From Cupriavidus basilensis OR16 (GTDB lineage Bacteria; Pseudomonadota; Gammaproteobacteria; Burkholderiales; Burkholderiaceae), in assembly GCF_000243095.1 (NCBI RefSeq), contig NZ_AHJE01000028.1:1-32321 (forward strand): DNA of 32,321 bases, written 5' to 3'. Position 1 is the first letter of the stretch. Every line of letters starts with the position of its first letter. The notes beneath the pieces were generated by a model that worked only from the letters and a program-made list of their open reading frames with translations, did no database searches and was not told the origin of the DNA. A program made the translations under genes and the position numbers. Below, piece after piece: positions 1 through 7,746 of the stretch.

Positions 1-527
1 GCGGCCGTCGCGGGCAGCAGCAGGCTGCCGTCGCGCGGCGCCCAGGCGAGTGCGAAAAGCCGGCGTGAAGGATCGAGGCTGGCGTGCGCGGCGAGCGTGG
101 CCTGCGCCGGCAGCACCAGATGCAGCGCGCCGCCGTGCTCGCAGAGGATGGCATCGGCGACATGGGCGTCGGCCACCAAGGCTTGCCCCGGATGCGCCAC
201 CGCCACGCGCGCGCTGCCATCCGCGATGCGGCGCAGCCAGCTTTCGCAGCGTTCACGGGTGTCCAGCAGCGGCTCGGCGAGGGCGAAGTAGCCGCACTCC
301 TGCGCCAGCAACGCCCACTCGGTTTCGGACAGGCCCAGGCCGCCGCAAGCCTGCGGCACCAGCACGGCGGTCAGGCCCTGCCCGGCCAGCCGTTGCCAAA
401 GGGCATCGGAGCGGCCGCTGGCGCTGCTCCATTGTTCCCGCGTCAGCTCGGGCGTCACTTCGGTCATCAGGAAGCGCCTGATCGAATCGACGAACTGTTG
501 CTGCTCTTCGTTGAATGCGAATTCCAT
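1..527 (-). CDS. Acyl-CoA dehydrogenase, N-terminal part (runs off left edge)
   Basis: Translating the minus strand from the ATG at 527 gives an uninterrupted reading frame to the window edge, beginning MEFAFNEEQQQFVDSIRRFL. This is the usual N-terminal helical domain of acyl-CoA dehydrogenases; the segment LVPQACGGLGLSETEWALL, around residues 56-74, is the typical PxxxGGLGLS turn. About 175 residues are visible and the FAD-binding beta domain and C-terminal domain lie outside. It follows another acyl-CoA dehydrogenase gene by 52 nt in the same orientation. In actinobacterial and proteobacterial steroid clusters such neighbouring pairs form alpha2-beta2 enzymes acting on CoA thioesters of the degraded steroid (FadE26-27, FadE28-29 and FadE31-32 families). 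I infer that this is the second subunit of such a pair; the exact substrate cannot be read from the sequence. Confidence 0.85.
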   Translation of the reverse strand, partial: MEFAFNEEQQQFVDSIRRFLMTEVTPELTREQWSSASGRSDALWQRLAGQGLTAVLVPQACGGLGLSETEWALLAQECGYFALAEPLLDTRERCESWLRRIADGSARVAVAHPGQALVADAHVADAILCEHGGALHLVLPAQATLAAHASLDPSRRLFALAWAPRDGSLLLPATA

Positions 528-579
528 CGTGGTTCACGGTTGGGTCGGGGACGATGCCGAACGGTCTGCCGCTGCGCGC

Positions 580-1749
580 TCAGGCGCGCGGCATCCCCAG
601 CATGCGTTCGGCGACGATGTTGCGCTGGATCTCATTGGTGCCCGCGTAGATCGGTCCGGCCTGCGCGAACAGGAAACCGTCCAGCCAGGCACCGAGCGTG
701 CCTTGCGTCGCGTCTGCCGCGGACACCAGCTCTGCCCGCTGGCCGAGGATCGCCAGCGCGGTTTCATGCATGCGGATATCCAGCTCGGACCAGAACACCT
801 TGTTGGTGCTGGACTCCGCGCCGATATGTCCGCCCTTGAGCAGGCGGCTGGCGGTGGCGTAGGTGGACAGCGCGTAGGCTTCGGCATCCATCCAGGCGCG
901 CGTGACCGCGTCGCGCAATGCGGGATCGCGATCGGCCTGCTCCCGATGTTCCAGGTAGAGTTGCACCAGCGCCCGCGCGGTCTCCTGGAAGCGCGCCGGC
1001 GAGCGCAGCATCAGCCCGCGCTCGAAGCCGGCTGTCGCCATCGCCACCTGCCAGCCGGCGCCCTCCGCCGCCAGGCGGTTCTCCACCGGCACCCGCACAT
1101 CGTCGAAGAAGATCTCGGCAAAGCCGGTCAGGCCGTTGAGCTGGCGGATTGGCCGCACCGTGATGCCGGGCGTATCCAGCGGCATCAGCAAAAAGGTCAG
1201 GCCGTGGTGGCGCGACGAGCCGGGATCGGTGCGGAACAGGCCGAACAGCCAGTCGGCCCAGACCGCGCGGGTCGACCAGATCTTCTGCCCGTTGAGCAGG
1301 TACTCGTCGCCCTGCCGGATGGCGGTGCAGCGGATCGCGGCCATGTCGGAGCCCGCGTTCGGCTCCGACCAGCCCTGCGCCCATACGTGCTCGCCGGCGG
1401 CCATGCGCGGCAGGAAACGCGCCTTCTGCTCCGGCGTGCCGAACTCCATCAAGGTCGGCCCGAGCAGGAAGATGCCGTTCTGGTTGACGCGCATCGGCGC
1501 GCCGGCCCGCCAGTACTCTTCCTCGAAAATCAGCCATTCGATCAGGTCGCAGCCGCGTCCGCCCAACTCTTTCGGCCAGGTGACCATGCTCCAGCGCCCC
1601 TCGTACAGGGTGCGCTCCCAGTCGCGATGCTGCGCGAAGCCTTCGGCCGTGTCGAAGCTGGCCAGCGGCGCGCGCGGCACGCGCTCGGCCAGCCAGGCAC
1701 GGATCTCGGCGCGGAAGGCCTGCTGGCGTTCGGTGTATTCGAGATGCAT
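580..1749 (-). CDS. Acyl-CoA dehydrogenase, steroid C/D-ring degradation type
   Basis: A full-length 389-residue FAD-dependent acyl-CoA dehydrogenase that would introduce a double bond into a CoA-activated C/D-ring intermediate. The first ACAD signature is clear (WSEPNAGSD, 127-135), as are TSGTR-type flavin contacts (NGQKIWSTRAVWADW, 153-167) and the C-terminal signature (IYAGTNEIQRNIVAERMLG, 367-385). The classical catalytic Glu of the YEGT motif is Ala here (Y368-A369-G370-T371). A Glu in helix G (E243 in GFERG) sits where isovaleryl-CoA dehydrogenase and FadE26-like subunits carry the base, so it is a candidate replacement. Its start lies 9 nt after the stop of the echA20-like gene, and a second dehydrogenase follows. 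It probably forms a heteromer with that downstream protein, as in FadE31-32 or ScdC1C2. Family assignment is firm; the substrate is inferred. Confidence 0.92.
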   Translation of the reverse strand: MHLEYTERQQAFRAEIRAWLAERVPRAPLASFDTAEGFAQHRDWERTLYEGRWSMVTWPKELGGRGCDLIEWLIFEEEYWRAGAPMRVNQNGIFLLGPTLMEFGTPEQKARFLPRMAAGEHVWAQGWSEPNAGSDMAAIRCTAIRQGDEYLLNGQKIWSTRAVWADWLFGLFRTDPGSSRHHGLTFLLMPLDTPGITVRPIRQLNGLTGFAEIFFDDVRVPVENRLAAEGAGWQVAMATAGFERGLMLRSPARFQETARALVQLYLEHREQADRDPALRDAVTRAWMDAEAYALSTYATASRLLKGGHIGAESSTNKVFWSELDIRMHETALAILGQRAELVSAADATQGTLGAWLDGFLFAQAGPIYAGTNEIQRNIVAERMLGMPRA

Positions 1750-1758
1750 CTGGCAACC

Positions 1759-2577
1759 TCAGGCGTTGACGGTGGGAGCCTGCGCCGCGAAGCGCGCCTC
1801 GCGCCCTTCGACGAAGGCGGCACGCGCCTCGTCGGAATCCGCGCTCATATAGGCTTGCAGCGTGAAGCCCTGCTCCCAGCGGTACTTGTCCTCGAGGTTG
1901 CCGTCCTCCACGCCGTTGAGCGCCTCCTTGGCCAGGCGCACCATGGCCGGGCTTTTCTGCGCGATCCGCCGCGCCATCTCCAGCGCGGTATCGCGCAGTG
2001 CCGATCGTGGCACCACCCGCTCCACCGCGCCCAGGCGGTAGGCTTCGGCGGCGTCGATCATGTCGCCGGTGAAATACATCGCCCGCACCTTCTGCACGCC
2101 AAACATGCGCTGCAGGTGGGCACCGCCGCCCATGGCGCCACGGTCGATCTCCGGCACGCCGAAGCGCGCGCACTCGGCGGCGATCAGGATGTCGGCCGCG
2201 CCACAGATGCCGATGCCGCCGCCGAGCACGAAGCCGTGCACCGCCGCGATCACAGGCTTTGGGTTGCGGTGGACCGCGCGGAAGGTGGCGTAGTTGCCGG
2301 CGTTGACCGACACGATGCGCTGCGGGTGGGCCGCCAGCTCCTTGATGTCGACCCCGGCGCAGAAGCCGCGCCCCTCGCCGCGCAGCACGATCACGCGCAC
2401 GGCATCATCCCTGCCGAGCCGCTCGATGGCCGCCGCCAGCGCATGCCAGCCCGCGCTGTCCAGCGCGTTGACCGGGGGATGGGCGATCGCCAGTTCCGCC
2501 ACGCCGTCCCGTACCTCGATGTGGAAGGGCCCGCTGCCGGCCTGTGCTACCGGCTCGCTTGATCTCGTCGTTGTCAT
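1759..2577 (-). CDS. echA20: EchA20-like crotonase, steroid ring D-opening hydrolase
   Basis: A 272-residue crotonase-superfamily protein. The family features are GRGFCAGVDIKEL (69-81, oxyanion hole), GFVLGGGIGICGAADI (about 115-130) and FGVPEIDRGAMGGGAHL (about 138-154). These, together with the late motif KYRWEQGFT, closely match Mycobacterium tuberculosis EchA20 (Rv3550), which hydrolyses ring D of the HIP-CoA-derived intermediate before IpdAB acts. The first Glu of classical enoyl-CoA hydratases is absent (GGGIG instead of GGCE), while the second (PEI) is kept, as in EchA20. In Comamonas testosteroni the equivalent step is attributed to ScdY. The gene lies 12 nt after ipdC and 9 nt before the acyl-CoA dehydrogenase, so it is co-transcribed with the rest of the HIP pathway. 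The ATG at 2577 is the only convincing start. Confidence 0.85.
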   Translation of the reverse strand: MTTTRSSEPVAQAGSGPFHIEVRDGVAELAIAHPPVNALDSAGWHALAAAIERLGRDDAVRVIVLRGEGRGFCAGVDIKELAAHPQRIVSVNAGNYATFRAVHRNPKPVIAAVHGFVLGGGIGICGAADILIAAECARFGVPEIDRGAMGGGAHLQRMFGVQKVRAMYFTGDMIDAAEAYRLGAVERVVPRSALRDTALEMARRIAQKSPAMVRLAKEALNGVEDGNLEDKYRWEQGFTLQAYMSADSDEARAAFVEGREARFAAQAPTVNA

Positions 2578-2589
2578 GAACGTCTGCCT

Positions 2590-3699
2590 TCAATGGATGG
2601 CTTGGATGGGGTTGCTGCGTTCCGGCCTGGCGCTGGCTGGCCCCGCCAGGGCGGCCAGGCGTGCCTGGGCCTGCCCAGCGATGCGGGCAACGATCTGCTC
2701 GCAGGATTCAATGGCGCCAATGGCCGCCGCGGCCTGTCCGCTCGGCAGCACGCCTTCGTCGGGATGGCCCTCGACCATGGCGCGCTGGATCAGCACGGGC
2801 GCGTTGGCCGCCATCAGCGTCTGCGCCGCGGTGTAGTCGTGCTGGCGCAGCGCGCGCCAGCCAACCGCCAGCATCTGCGCGAGCCCCATGCCGCTGTGCT
2901 GGCGCCACTGGCGGGCAGTGGCCAGCGCCATCAGCGTGCGGCGCAGCGGTCCGGCCTGCTCCAGCGCCAGCAGCAGGCGGTTGTCGATCATCCGCTGCGG
3001 CAGGCCGTCGATGGCAAGCGAGACGCGGATCTGCGCCGCATCCCGGACTGCCAGGTAGCGCTCCAGCGTTTGCCTGGGCACCGGCGACTCGCTGGACATC
3101 AGGAAGCGCGTGCCCATGGCGATGCCCGCTGCACCGTAGGCCAGCGCCGCCGCCAGCCCACGGCCATCGAAGAAGCCACCCGCGGCCACCACCGGCACCG
3201 CCACCTTGTCCAGCACTTGCGGCAGCAGCAGCGTGGTGGGCGTGCCGCCCGTATGCCCGCCGCCCTCGCCGCCTTGCACGGTCACCACGTCGGCGCCCAG
3301 CTCCACGGCCTTGGCGGCGTGCTTGGCCGCGCCCACGGTGGGCATGCACACCACGCCCGCGGCCTTGAGCCGGCCGATCATCGCGGCGTCCGGCCCGCGC
3401 CCGTAGCTGACCGCGCGCAGCCGGTGGCGGATGGCCATCTCGACCACCTCGTCCGCGTTTGGCTGGAACATATGGAAGTTGATGCCGAAGGGCTGGCCGG
3501 TGAGCGCCTTCACCCGCAGGATCTCTTGCTCGACATCGCCCGGCTCGATGGTGGCGCCGGCCAGGAAACCGAAGGCCCCGGCATTGCTGGTGGCGGCCAC
3601 CAGGCGGGCATCGGCCACCCACCCCATCGCGGTCTGCACGATCGGGTAGCGGCAACCCAGCAAGTCGCACAGCACGGTATGCAGGGGTGCGCCGCTCAT
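2590..3699 (-). CDS. ipdC: IpdC-like FMN-dependent reductase (nitronate monooxygenase fold)
   Basis: A 369-residue TIM-barrel flavoprotein of the nitronate monooxygenase (2-nitropropane dioxygenase) family. Visible family motifs are the N-terminal CRYPIVQTAMGWVADARLVAA region, VTVQGGEGGGHTGG (about 139-152) and AAGGFFDGRGLAAALAYGA (about 172-190), which form the FMN phosphate-binding loops. In steroid clusters this family is represented by IpdC (Rv3553), an NADH-dependent reductase acting on the (5R)-hydroxy HIC-CoA intermediate, rather than by true nitronate oxidases. The position directly beside ipdAB and the echA20-like gene supports that reading. The ATG overlaps the stop of the preceding crotonase gene in an ATGA arrangement, implying translational coupling. 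I infer IpdC function from homology and context together. Confidence 0.87.
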   Translation of the reverse strand: MSGAPLHTVLCDLLGCRYPIVQTAMGWVADARLVAATSNAGAFGFLAGATIEPGDVEQEILRVKALTGQPFGINFHMFQPNADEVVEMAIRHRLRAVSYGRGPDAAMIGRLKAAGVVCMPTVGAAKHAAKAVELGADVVTVQGGEGGGHTGGTPTTLLLPQVLDKVAVPVVAAGGFFDGRGLAAALAYGAAGIAMGTRFLMSSESPVPRQTLERYLAVRDAAQIRVSLAIDGLPQRMIDNRLLLALEQAGPLRRTLMALATARQWRQHSGMGLAQMLAVGWRALRQHDYTAAQTLMAANAPVLIQRAMVEGHPDEGVLPSGQAAAAIGAIESCEQIVARIAGQAQARLAALAGPASARPERSNPIQAIH

Positions 3700-4586
3700 G
3701 CCGCCTTCTCCTCGCCGGTGCGTTGCGACGCCGCCATGGCGCGTGCGTCGAAGCCGCCCAGCTTGTCGCCGCTGACCAGCTCGTTGTGGGCATGGGCGAA
3801 GTGGTGCCAGGCAAAGGCGGCATCCATGGCGGCGCGCTTGCCCTGCAGTTCTTCCACGTGATTGATGGCCTGCTTGGTGAGGCTCAGGCCCAGCCGTGGC
3901 ATCTGCGCGATCTTGGCCGCCATGCCCTGCACGGTGGCCTCCAGCGCCTCGCGCGGCACCACGCGGTTGACCATGCCCATCTGGTAGGCGCGCTGGGCAT
4001 CCATGCGCTCGCCCATGAAGAGGAATTCCTTGGCGATGCGCGGGTTAAGCTCGTAGGCGTGCGCGAAATACTCGACGCCCGGAATCCCCATGCGCACCAC
4101 CGGATCGGCGAAGAAGGCATCGTCCGACGCCACGATCAGGTCGCACACCCAGGCCAGCATCAGGCCGCCGGCGATGCAGGCGCCGTGCACCACGGCGATG
4201 GTCGGCTTGGGCAGGTCGCGCCAGCGGCGGCACATGCCAAGGTAGACCTCCTGCTCGCGGGTGTAGAGCATCTCGCCGCCCGGCTTGCCCACATGGTCGG
4301 GCCAAAGCGAGACGCGCTCGAACGACTCGCCAATGTCACGGCCCGGCGTGCCGATATCGTGCCCGGCCGAGAAGTGCTTGCCGGCGCCGCGCAGGATCAC
4401 GACCTTGACCGCGTCGTCCGCAGCCGCGCGCCGGAATGCCTCGTCCAGCGCGTAGGTCATCTTGGAATTCTGCGCGTTGTGGTACTGCGGCCGGTTCATG
4501 GTGACGGTGGCCACGCCGTCGGCCGCTGCATAAAGCACCTCGGCGTTGGGGCCCAGCCCGAGGGATTCGTTGGCTTGCGATGACAT
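3696..4586 (-). CDS. Enoyl-CoA hydratase/isomerase family protein in the ipd operon
   Basis: A 296-residue crotonase-fold protein starting MSSQANESLGLG at the ATG at 4586. An upstream extension of the frame would overlap ipdB and has no family similarity, so this start is preferred. Features are VTMNRPQYHNAQNSKM (about 29-44), GKHFSAGHDIGTPGRD (oxyanion hole), and GACIAGGLMLAWVCDLIVA followed by ADPVVRMGIPGVEYFAH. Neither of the two classical hydratase Glu residues is present: GGCE reads GGLM and QPEI reads DPVV. A Glu in GVEYFAH is the nearest acidic candidate. The gene lies 8 nt after ipdB and overlaps ipdC by four bases, so it belongs to the C/D-ring pathway. It may be the hydratase or hydrolase that C. 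testosteroni work calls ScdN, but I cannot fix the reaction. Confidence 0.85.
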   Translation of the reverse strand: MSSQANESLGLGPNAEVLYAAADGVATVTMNRPQYHNAQNSKMTYALDEAFRRAAADDAVKVVILRGAGKHFSAGHDIGTPGRDIGESFERVSLWPDHVGKPGGEMLYTREQEVYLGMCRRWRDLPKPTIAVVHGACIAGGLMLAWVCDLIVASDDAFFADPVVRMGIPGVEYFAHAYELNPRIAKEFLFMGERMDAQRAYQMGMVNRVVPREALEATVQGMAAKIAQMPRLGLSLTKQAINHVEELQGKRAAMDAAFAWHHFAHAHNELVSGDKLGGFDARAMAASQRTGEEKAA

Positions 4587-4594
4587 GGTGTTCC

Positions 4595-5398
4595 TCACGC
4601 GGCGCGCACGGCCGGGTTGTCGCGCACGATGGTGGCGCGCAGGTTGTGCGGATCGAGCCGGACGATGACGGCGAGTTCCTCCGCGGTGGGCGCGGGGGTC
4701 TGCGGCAGTATTTCCCCGGATGCGTTGGCCAGTGCGAAGCCCGTGGCCACCCGCACCTGCTCCAGGCTGACGCCGGGATGCAGCGAGCGCACGCGGATGG
4801 CGTGACCGGGACCGGTGAAATCCATCACGCACAGGTCGGTCACGATCACCCGCAAGTCGACAAAGCTGCGCATGCCTTCGATCTGGCGCGCCGGGTTGTA
4901 GCCCACGCTGCACACCATATCGACCTCGCCGGCGACCAAGGCGCGCGGGCTATGCGCCGGCACAAAGAAAGAGTTGGCGTGGTTGATGCTGTTGCCGGGA
5001 AAACCGCGCGCGCCAAGCAGTTGCTTCTTTGGCTGCGCATGGGTGCCGCCGAGCATGGAGATGTTGGCCTGGCCGAAGCGGTCGATCTGGGTGGGCATCA
5101 CCAGGGCATGCCGGCGCCCGCCCCACAGGCAGTCGAACACGCGCGCATAGCCCATCCAGCCGCTGGCGCGCACCTTGAAGCCCGCCTCGCGGCGCCCCAG
5201 CGGCACCGGCTCTTCCACCAGGTAGGCTTCGCCGTCGGTCAGCATCAGGCCAGGGTTGTGCAGCAACCGCGCCAGCCCGGCCGCGATGCGCGGGCCGGTA
5301 CCGATGCCGGTGGCCATGACCTCGCCGTCGTCGCGCCAGGCGCGGGCCGCGGCGGCGATCATCAGTTCGGCGAGAGTGAATTGTTGAGTGGCGCTCAC
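4595..5398 (-). CDS. ipdB: IpdB, beta subunit of steroid ring C-opening CoA transferase-like hydrolase
   Basis: A 267-residue class I CoA-transferase beta-subunit homologue. With IpdA it forms the heteromer that opens the last steroid ring (COCHEA-CoA hydrolysis in Mycobacterium and Rhodococcus; ScdL1L2 in Comamonas). Recognisable stretches are EVMATGIGTGPRIAAGLARL near the N-terminus, MLTDGEAYLVEEPVPLG, and the SINHANSFFVPAHSPRAL and VCSVGYNPARQIEG segments found in IpdB-type proteins. I chose the GTG at 5398 (VSATQQFTLAEL). It is preceded by AAGGAG-AAGGAG at suitable spacing, while the longer TTG start at 5428 would overlap the end of ipdA. It lies 26 nt after ipdA and 8 nt before the crotonase gene. 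The coupling with ipdA, ipdC and echA20 makes the assignment strong. Confidence 0.9.
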   Translation of the reverse strand: MSATQQFTLAELMIAAAARAWRDDGEVMATGIGTGPRIAAGLARLLHNPGLMLTDGEAYLVEEPVPLGRREAGFKVRASGWMGYARVFDCLWGGRRHALVMPTQIDRFGQANISMLGGTHAQPKKQLLGARGFPGNSINHANSFFVPAHSPRALVAGEVDMVCSVGYNPARQIEGMRSFVDLRVIVTDLCVMDFTGPGHAIRVRSLHPGVSLEQVRVATGFALANASGEILPQTPAPTAEELAVIVRLDPHNLRATIVRDNPAVRAA

Positions 5399-5424
5399 GA
5401 TGGCTCCTTCTCCTTGTGACGGGT

Positions 5425-6315
5425 TCAAAGGACCGGCAACGGCAGGTCCAGCACGTGGCCCATGCCACCGATCTTGTCCAGGTAGCCGGCTTCGGTGCCG
5501 CCGATCACGTCCTTGCGGTAGGTGGCGAAGCCCGCCGCCTGCTCGGCACTGGCGCAGTAGGCCTTCAACTGCGGCAGGTCAAAGCCATAGGCAGGCCCGC
5601 AGGACGTGGGATGCGCGCCGCCCGGCGCGTGCACCACGCCACTGACGAGCGCGCGCTCGAACGGGTTGTTGCGCGCCCGTGCCAGGTCTTCGTCCTCCAG
5701 GCGGTCGTGCAGGACCTCGCAGCTCACATAGCACTGACCGGCCGCCCGCGCGAACCATTCGTCGAAGAAGGGATCGGGGCCGTCGATGCGGGTGTTGCCC
5801 AGCACATCGCTCTCGTTGACATGCAGCAACGCTGCGTCGAGCGCGATGGCCGGCATCGCCAGCAGGACTTCGCCATCGGCGTAGGGCGAGCGGACGGTCT
5901 TGAGCTGGGCGTTGTGGGCCAGTACGTCAGTCCCGAGCCCGGCCCGCGTGGGCAGGAACGGCAGGCGCGCTGCGGCGGCGCGCAGGCCAAGCTGCAACAT
6001 GCCCTCGTCGAGTTCCCAGACATCGATCTCCCCGCGCTCGCGCGCCCCGCGGAAATGCGGCTCCAGCGGGATCACGTCGAGCGAGACGAAGCCGAACACC
6101 ACCTTGCGCACCTTGCCCGCCGCGCACAGCATGCCGACTTCCGGGCCGCCGTAGGCCACCACGGTGAGATCCTTCAGCGGCGAGCGCAGGATTTCCCGCA
6201 CCAGCGCCATCGGCTTGCGGCGAGGGCCCCAGCCGCCGATGCCGATCGTCATGCCATCGGCGAGGCGGGCGACCACGTCGGCCGCGGTCATGGTCTTGTC
6301 CAGTGTCTTGCGCAT
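5425..6315 (-). CDS. ipdA: IpdA, alpha subunit of steroid ring C-opening CoA transferase-like hydrolase
   Basis: A 296-residue class I CoA-transferase alpha-subunit homologue beginning MRKTLDKTMTAADVVARLAD, close in length to M. tuberculosis IpdA (about 292). The N-terminal GMTIGIGGWGPRRKPMALVRE, around residues 18-39, is the glycine-rich substrate loop of IpdA-like proteins. VAYGGPEVGMLCAAGKV and ALLHVNESDVLGNTRIDGPDP follow in the expected order. IpdAB proteins act as ring-opening hydrolases on a CoA thioester rather than as true CoA transferases. The start at 6315 is only 4 nt after the stop of the dioxygenase gene, so longer versions of the frame (to 6414) are rejected because they would read through that gene. 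It is followed by ipdB after 26 nt. Confidence 0.91.
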   Translation of the reverse strand: MRKTLDKTMTAADVVARLADGMTIGIGGWGPRRKPMALVREILRSPLKDLTVVAYGGPEVGMLCAAGKVRKVVFGFVSLDVIPLEPHFRGARERGEIDVWELDEGMLQLGLRAAAARLPFLPTRAGLGTDVLAHNAQLKTVRSPYADGEVLLAMPAIALDAALLHVNESDVLGNTRIDGPDPFFDEWFARAAGQCYVSCEVLHDRLEDEDLARARNNPFERALVSGVVHAPGGAHPTSCGPAYGFDLPQLKAYCASAEQAAGFATYRKDVIGGTEAGYLDKIGGMGHVLDLPLPVL

Positions 6316-6319
6316 AGTT

Positions 6320-7216
6320 CTAGCGATATCCAATGCTGAAATCGTGGCCCCACAGGCTGACCCGGGTGGCTTCGTAGGCGGCGTGCTGGCTCCAGTCGAC
6401 CACCAGCCCGCCATAGCCGAACTCGAGGTCGAAGCCGCCGGGCGTCTTCATGTAGAAGGAAACAACGCGATCGTTGCAGTGCTGGCCGAGCGTGGCCGAG
6501 AGCGCCACGCCGTGCTGCTGCGCGCGATCGAGCGCGCGGCCCACCTCCGTCATGTCCTGCACCTCGGCCATCACATGGATGCAGCCGCTGGGCGCGCTCG
6601 CCTCGAAGGTGGCCAGGCTGTGGTGCCGCCCGTTGCCGCAATGCAGGAAATGGATACGCTTCTCCGGCTCGGCCGGATCCGTGGTGAAGCGCGCGCGGAA
6701 AATATCCGACAGGCCGAAGCCCATCACATCGCGCAGGAAGGCGTAGGTTTCATCGAAGGCCGGCGCCGGCAGCACGGAGTGCCCCGCACCCAGCGGATCG
6801 GTGACGAAGCACGACACGCCGATGGGCGAGACAAAGCGCAGGAAGTCCGAACGCATGCCCCAGAAGATCTCGTGCCGGTTGCCGGAAGGATCGGTGAACC
6901 AGGCCATGGCCTGCGCGCGCCGCTGGATGCGCTCGGTCTCGCTGGCCTGCGTGACTTCCACGTTTGCCGCGCGCAACGTGGCGAGCGCATGGTTGAAGGC
7001 CGCCTCGCCGGCCAGCTCCCAGCCCGATGCCAGGTAGCGGTCCTGCTTGCCCGCCACGATCAGGTAGCGGTAGTCGCGCTCATCCATCTTGAGGTAGAGC
7101 GCGCCATGGGGCGCATTGGTGCACGCCATGCCGAGCACTTGCTCGCCGTAATGGCGCCAGCGTTCGGTGTCGGTGGACTCGACCACGATATAGCCGAGCG
7201 CTCGGATGTCCATCAT
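6320..7216 (-). CDS. tesB: Extradiol dioxygenase, TesB/HsaC type (meta-cleavage of 3,4-DHSA)
   Basis: A 298-residue two-domain vicinal-oxygen-chelate protein of the BphC/HsaC family, of normal length. The Fe(II) triad is visible: His146 in LGAGHSVLP, His198 or His199 in GRHHSLATF, and Glu265 in FDLEFGYGG. Two further active-site residues of the family, His246 (LGQHCND) and Tyr255 (SFYMKTP), are also present. In steroid degraders this enzyme cleaves the catecholic ring A of 3,4-dihydroxy-9,10-secoandrostatrienedione. Two adjacent ATG codons begin the gene; the strong AGGAGG sits best for the second, at 7213. It is the first gene of the minus-strand operon that continues into ipdA after 4 nt, so its promoter must lie in 7217-7746. 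The HsaD-type hydrolase that usually follows it is absent here. Confidence 0.9.
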   Translation of the reverse strand: MMDIRALGYIVVESTDTERWRHYGEQVLGMACTNAPHGALYLKMDERDYRYLIVAGKQDRYLASGWELAGEAAFNHALATLRAANVEVTQASETERIQRRAQAMAWFTDPSGNRHEIFWGMRSDFLRFVSPIGVSCFVTDPLGAGHSVLPAPAFDETYAFLRDVMGFGLSDIFRARFTTDPAEPEKRIHFLHCGNGRHHSLATFEASAPSGCIHVMAEVQDMTEVGRALDRAQQHGVALSATLGQHCNDRVVSFYMKTPGGFDLEFGYGGLVVDWSQHAAYEATRVSLWGHDFSIGYR

Positions 7217-7367
7217 GCTGCCTCCTCGCTGTTCTTGGATTTCATTTGCTGCCGCGTTGGGTGCGGCAGGTTGGTGAAGCCATTGTTCAGCGGAAGCGGG
7301 AGGCGGACATCGTCTGTTGGGACTAGTGGGCCGTAGCGTTTGGACTGGAGATGATTCGCCGGGAAGG

Positions 7368-7383
7368 ATCGAAGTACTTCGAT
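7368..7383. promoter_or_regulatory. Perfect 16-bp palindrome upstream of tesB operon
   Basis: ATCGAAGTACTTCGAT is identical to its own reverse complement over all 16 bases. It lies 151 nt upstream of the first tesB start codon and 363 nt upstream of the porin. Perfect palindromes of this length are typical operators for TetR-like dimers. No other copy was noticed in the window. Binding and the identity of the regulator are inference. Confidence 0.5.
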
Positions 7384-7539
7384 GTCTCGGGCTTTAGCTG
7401 TGTGTCGGAGTGGCGGATCCAGCGCATGGCCGCATCGACAGCATTCTGCTCGATGACGCGGAGGTTGCGGAATATGGTGCCGCCGCGGTGCACGGCTCCC
7501 TTCACTCGCACGATATCAATCAGGGTTAGTACTCGATTA

Positions 7540-7557
7540 TGTTCCTTGGCTGGAACA
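7540..7557. promoter_or_regulatory. GTTCC-N6-GGAAC dyad, site 1 (porin promoter region)
   Basis: TGTTCC-TTGGCT-GGAACA has six-base inverted arms. It lies 189 nt upstream of the porin ATG. The core GTTCC-N6-GGAAC recurs at 12953-12968 and 14368-14383 and was found nowhere else in the window by eye. The core contains the T-N11-A pattern of LysR-type boxes, and a LysR gene lies between the other two sites, so that protein is the leading candidate. Binding is inferred. Confidence 0.6.
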
Positions 7558-7746
7558 GCATTGTCAAATCCACAGCCTTGTTCGCAAAAACACCGCAAAT
7601 TACACTCCGATCACTCACTAAATGACGATTCGCGTTGAATCAAATAAAGAATCCGCGAAAGAAAGCGACCGGTGTGCTTCTTGAAATATCTTTCGGCCGA
7701 AGCCGTGCCAGGTGTATGGGATAAAAATAAATGTGGAAACGCTGAT

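Larger units (their letters stand above)
7217..7746. other. Divergent intergenic region between tesB and the porin
   Basis: A 530-base stretch between two divergently transcribed units, with its right half visibly richer in A+T than the surroundings. It holds two dyads listed separately: a perfect 16-base palindrome at 7368-7383 and a TGTTCC-N6-GGAACA dyad at 7540-7557. A shorter palindrome, TTCGGCCGAA, lies at 7692-7701, and an AT-rich GATAAAAATAAAT at about 7719-7731 lies just upstream of the porin start. Short open frames exist on both strands (for example minus 7323-7598, 91 codons), but none resembles a known protein or has a good ribosome-binding site, so no gene is called. Confidence 0.6.

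Noticed and set aside
511..2562. A 683-codon plus-strand open frame, and similar long plus-strand frames at 2593-3861, 16624-18042, 20617-23049, 23586-25040 and 24913-27186
   Set aside because: They lie antisense to well-supported genes, have His/Arg/Ala/Gly-rich translations with no family similarity, and are a known effect of high-GC codon bias.
3696..4913. A 405-codon version of the crotonase gene starting inside ipdB
   Set aside because: Residues before MSSQANES have no family similarity and would be out-of-frame ipdB; the start at 4586 fits the spacing.
7368..7383. A KstR-type operator upstream of tesB
   Set aside because: The palindrome ATCGAAGTACTTCGAT does not fit the AAC-N4-GTT pattern of actinobacterial KstR sites, and no KstR-like gene is in the window.
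7323..7598. A 91-codon minus-strand open frame in the tesB-porin intergenic region
   Set aside because: No ribosome-binding site, no recognisable family, and it spans both candidate operators; more likely regulatory DNA.
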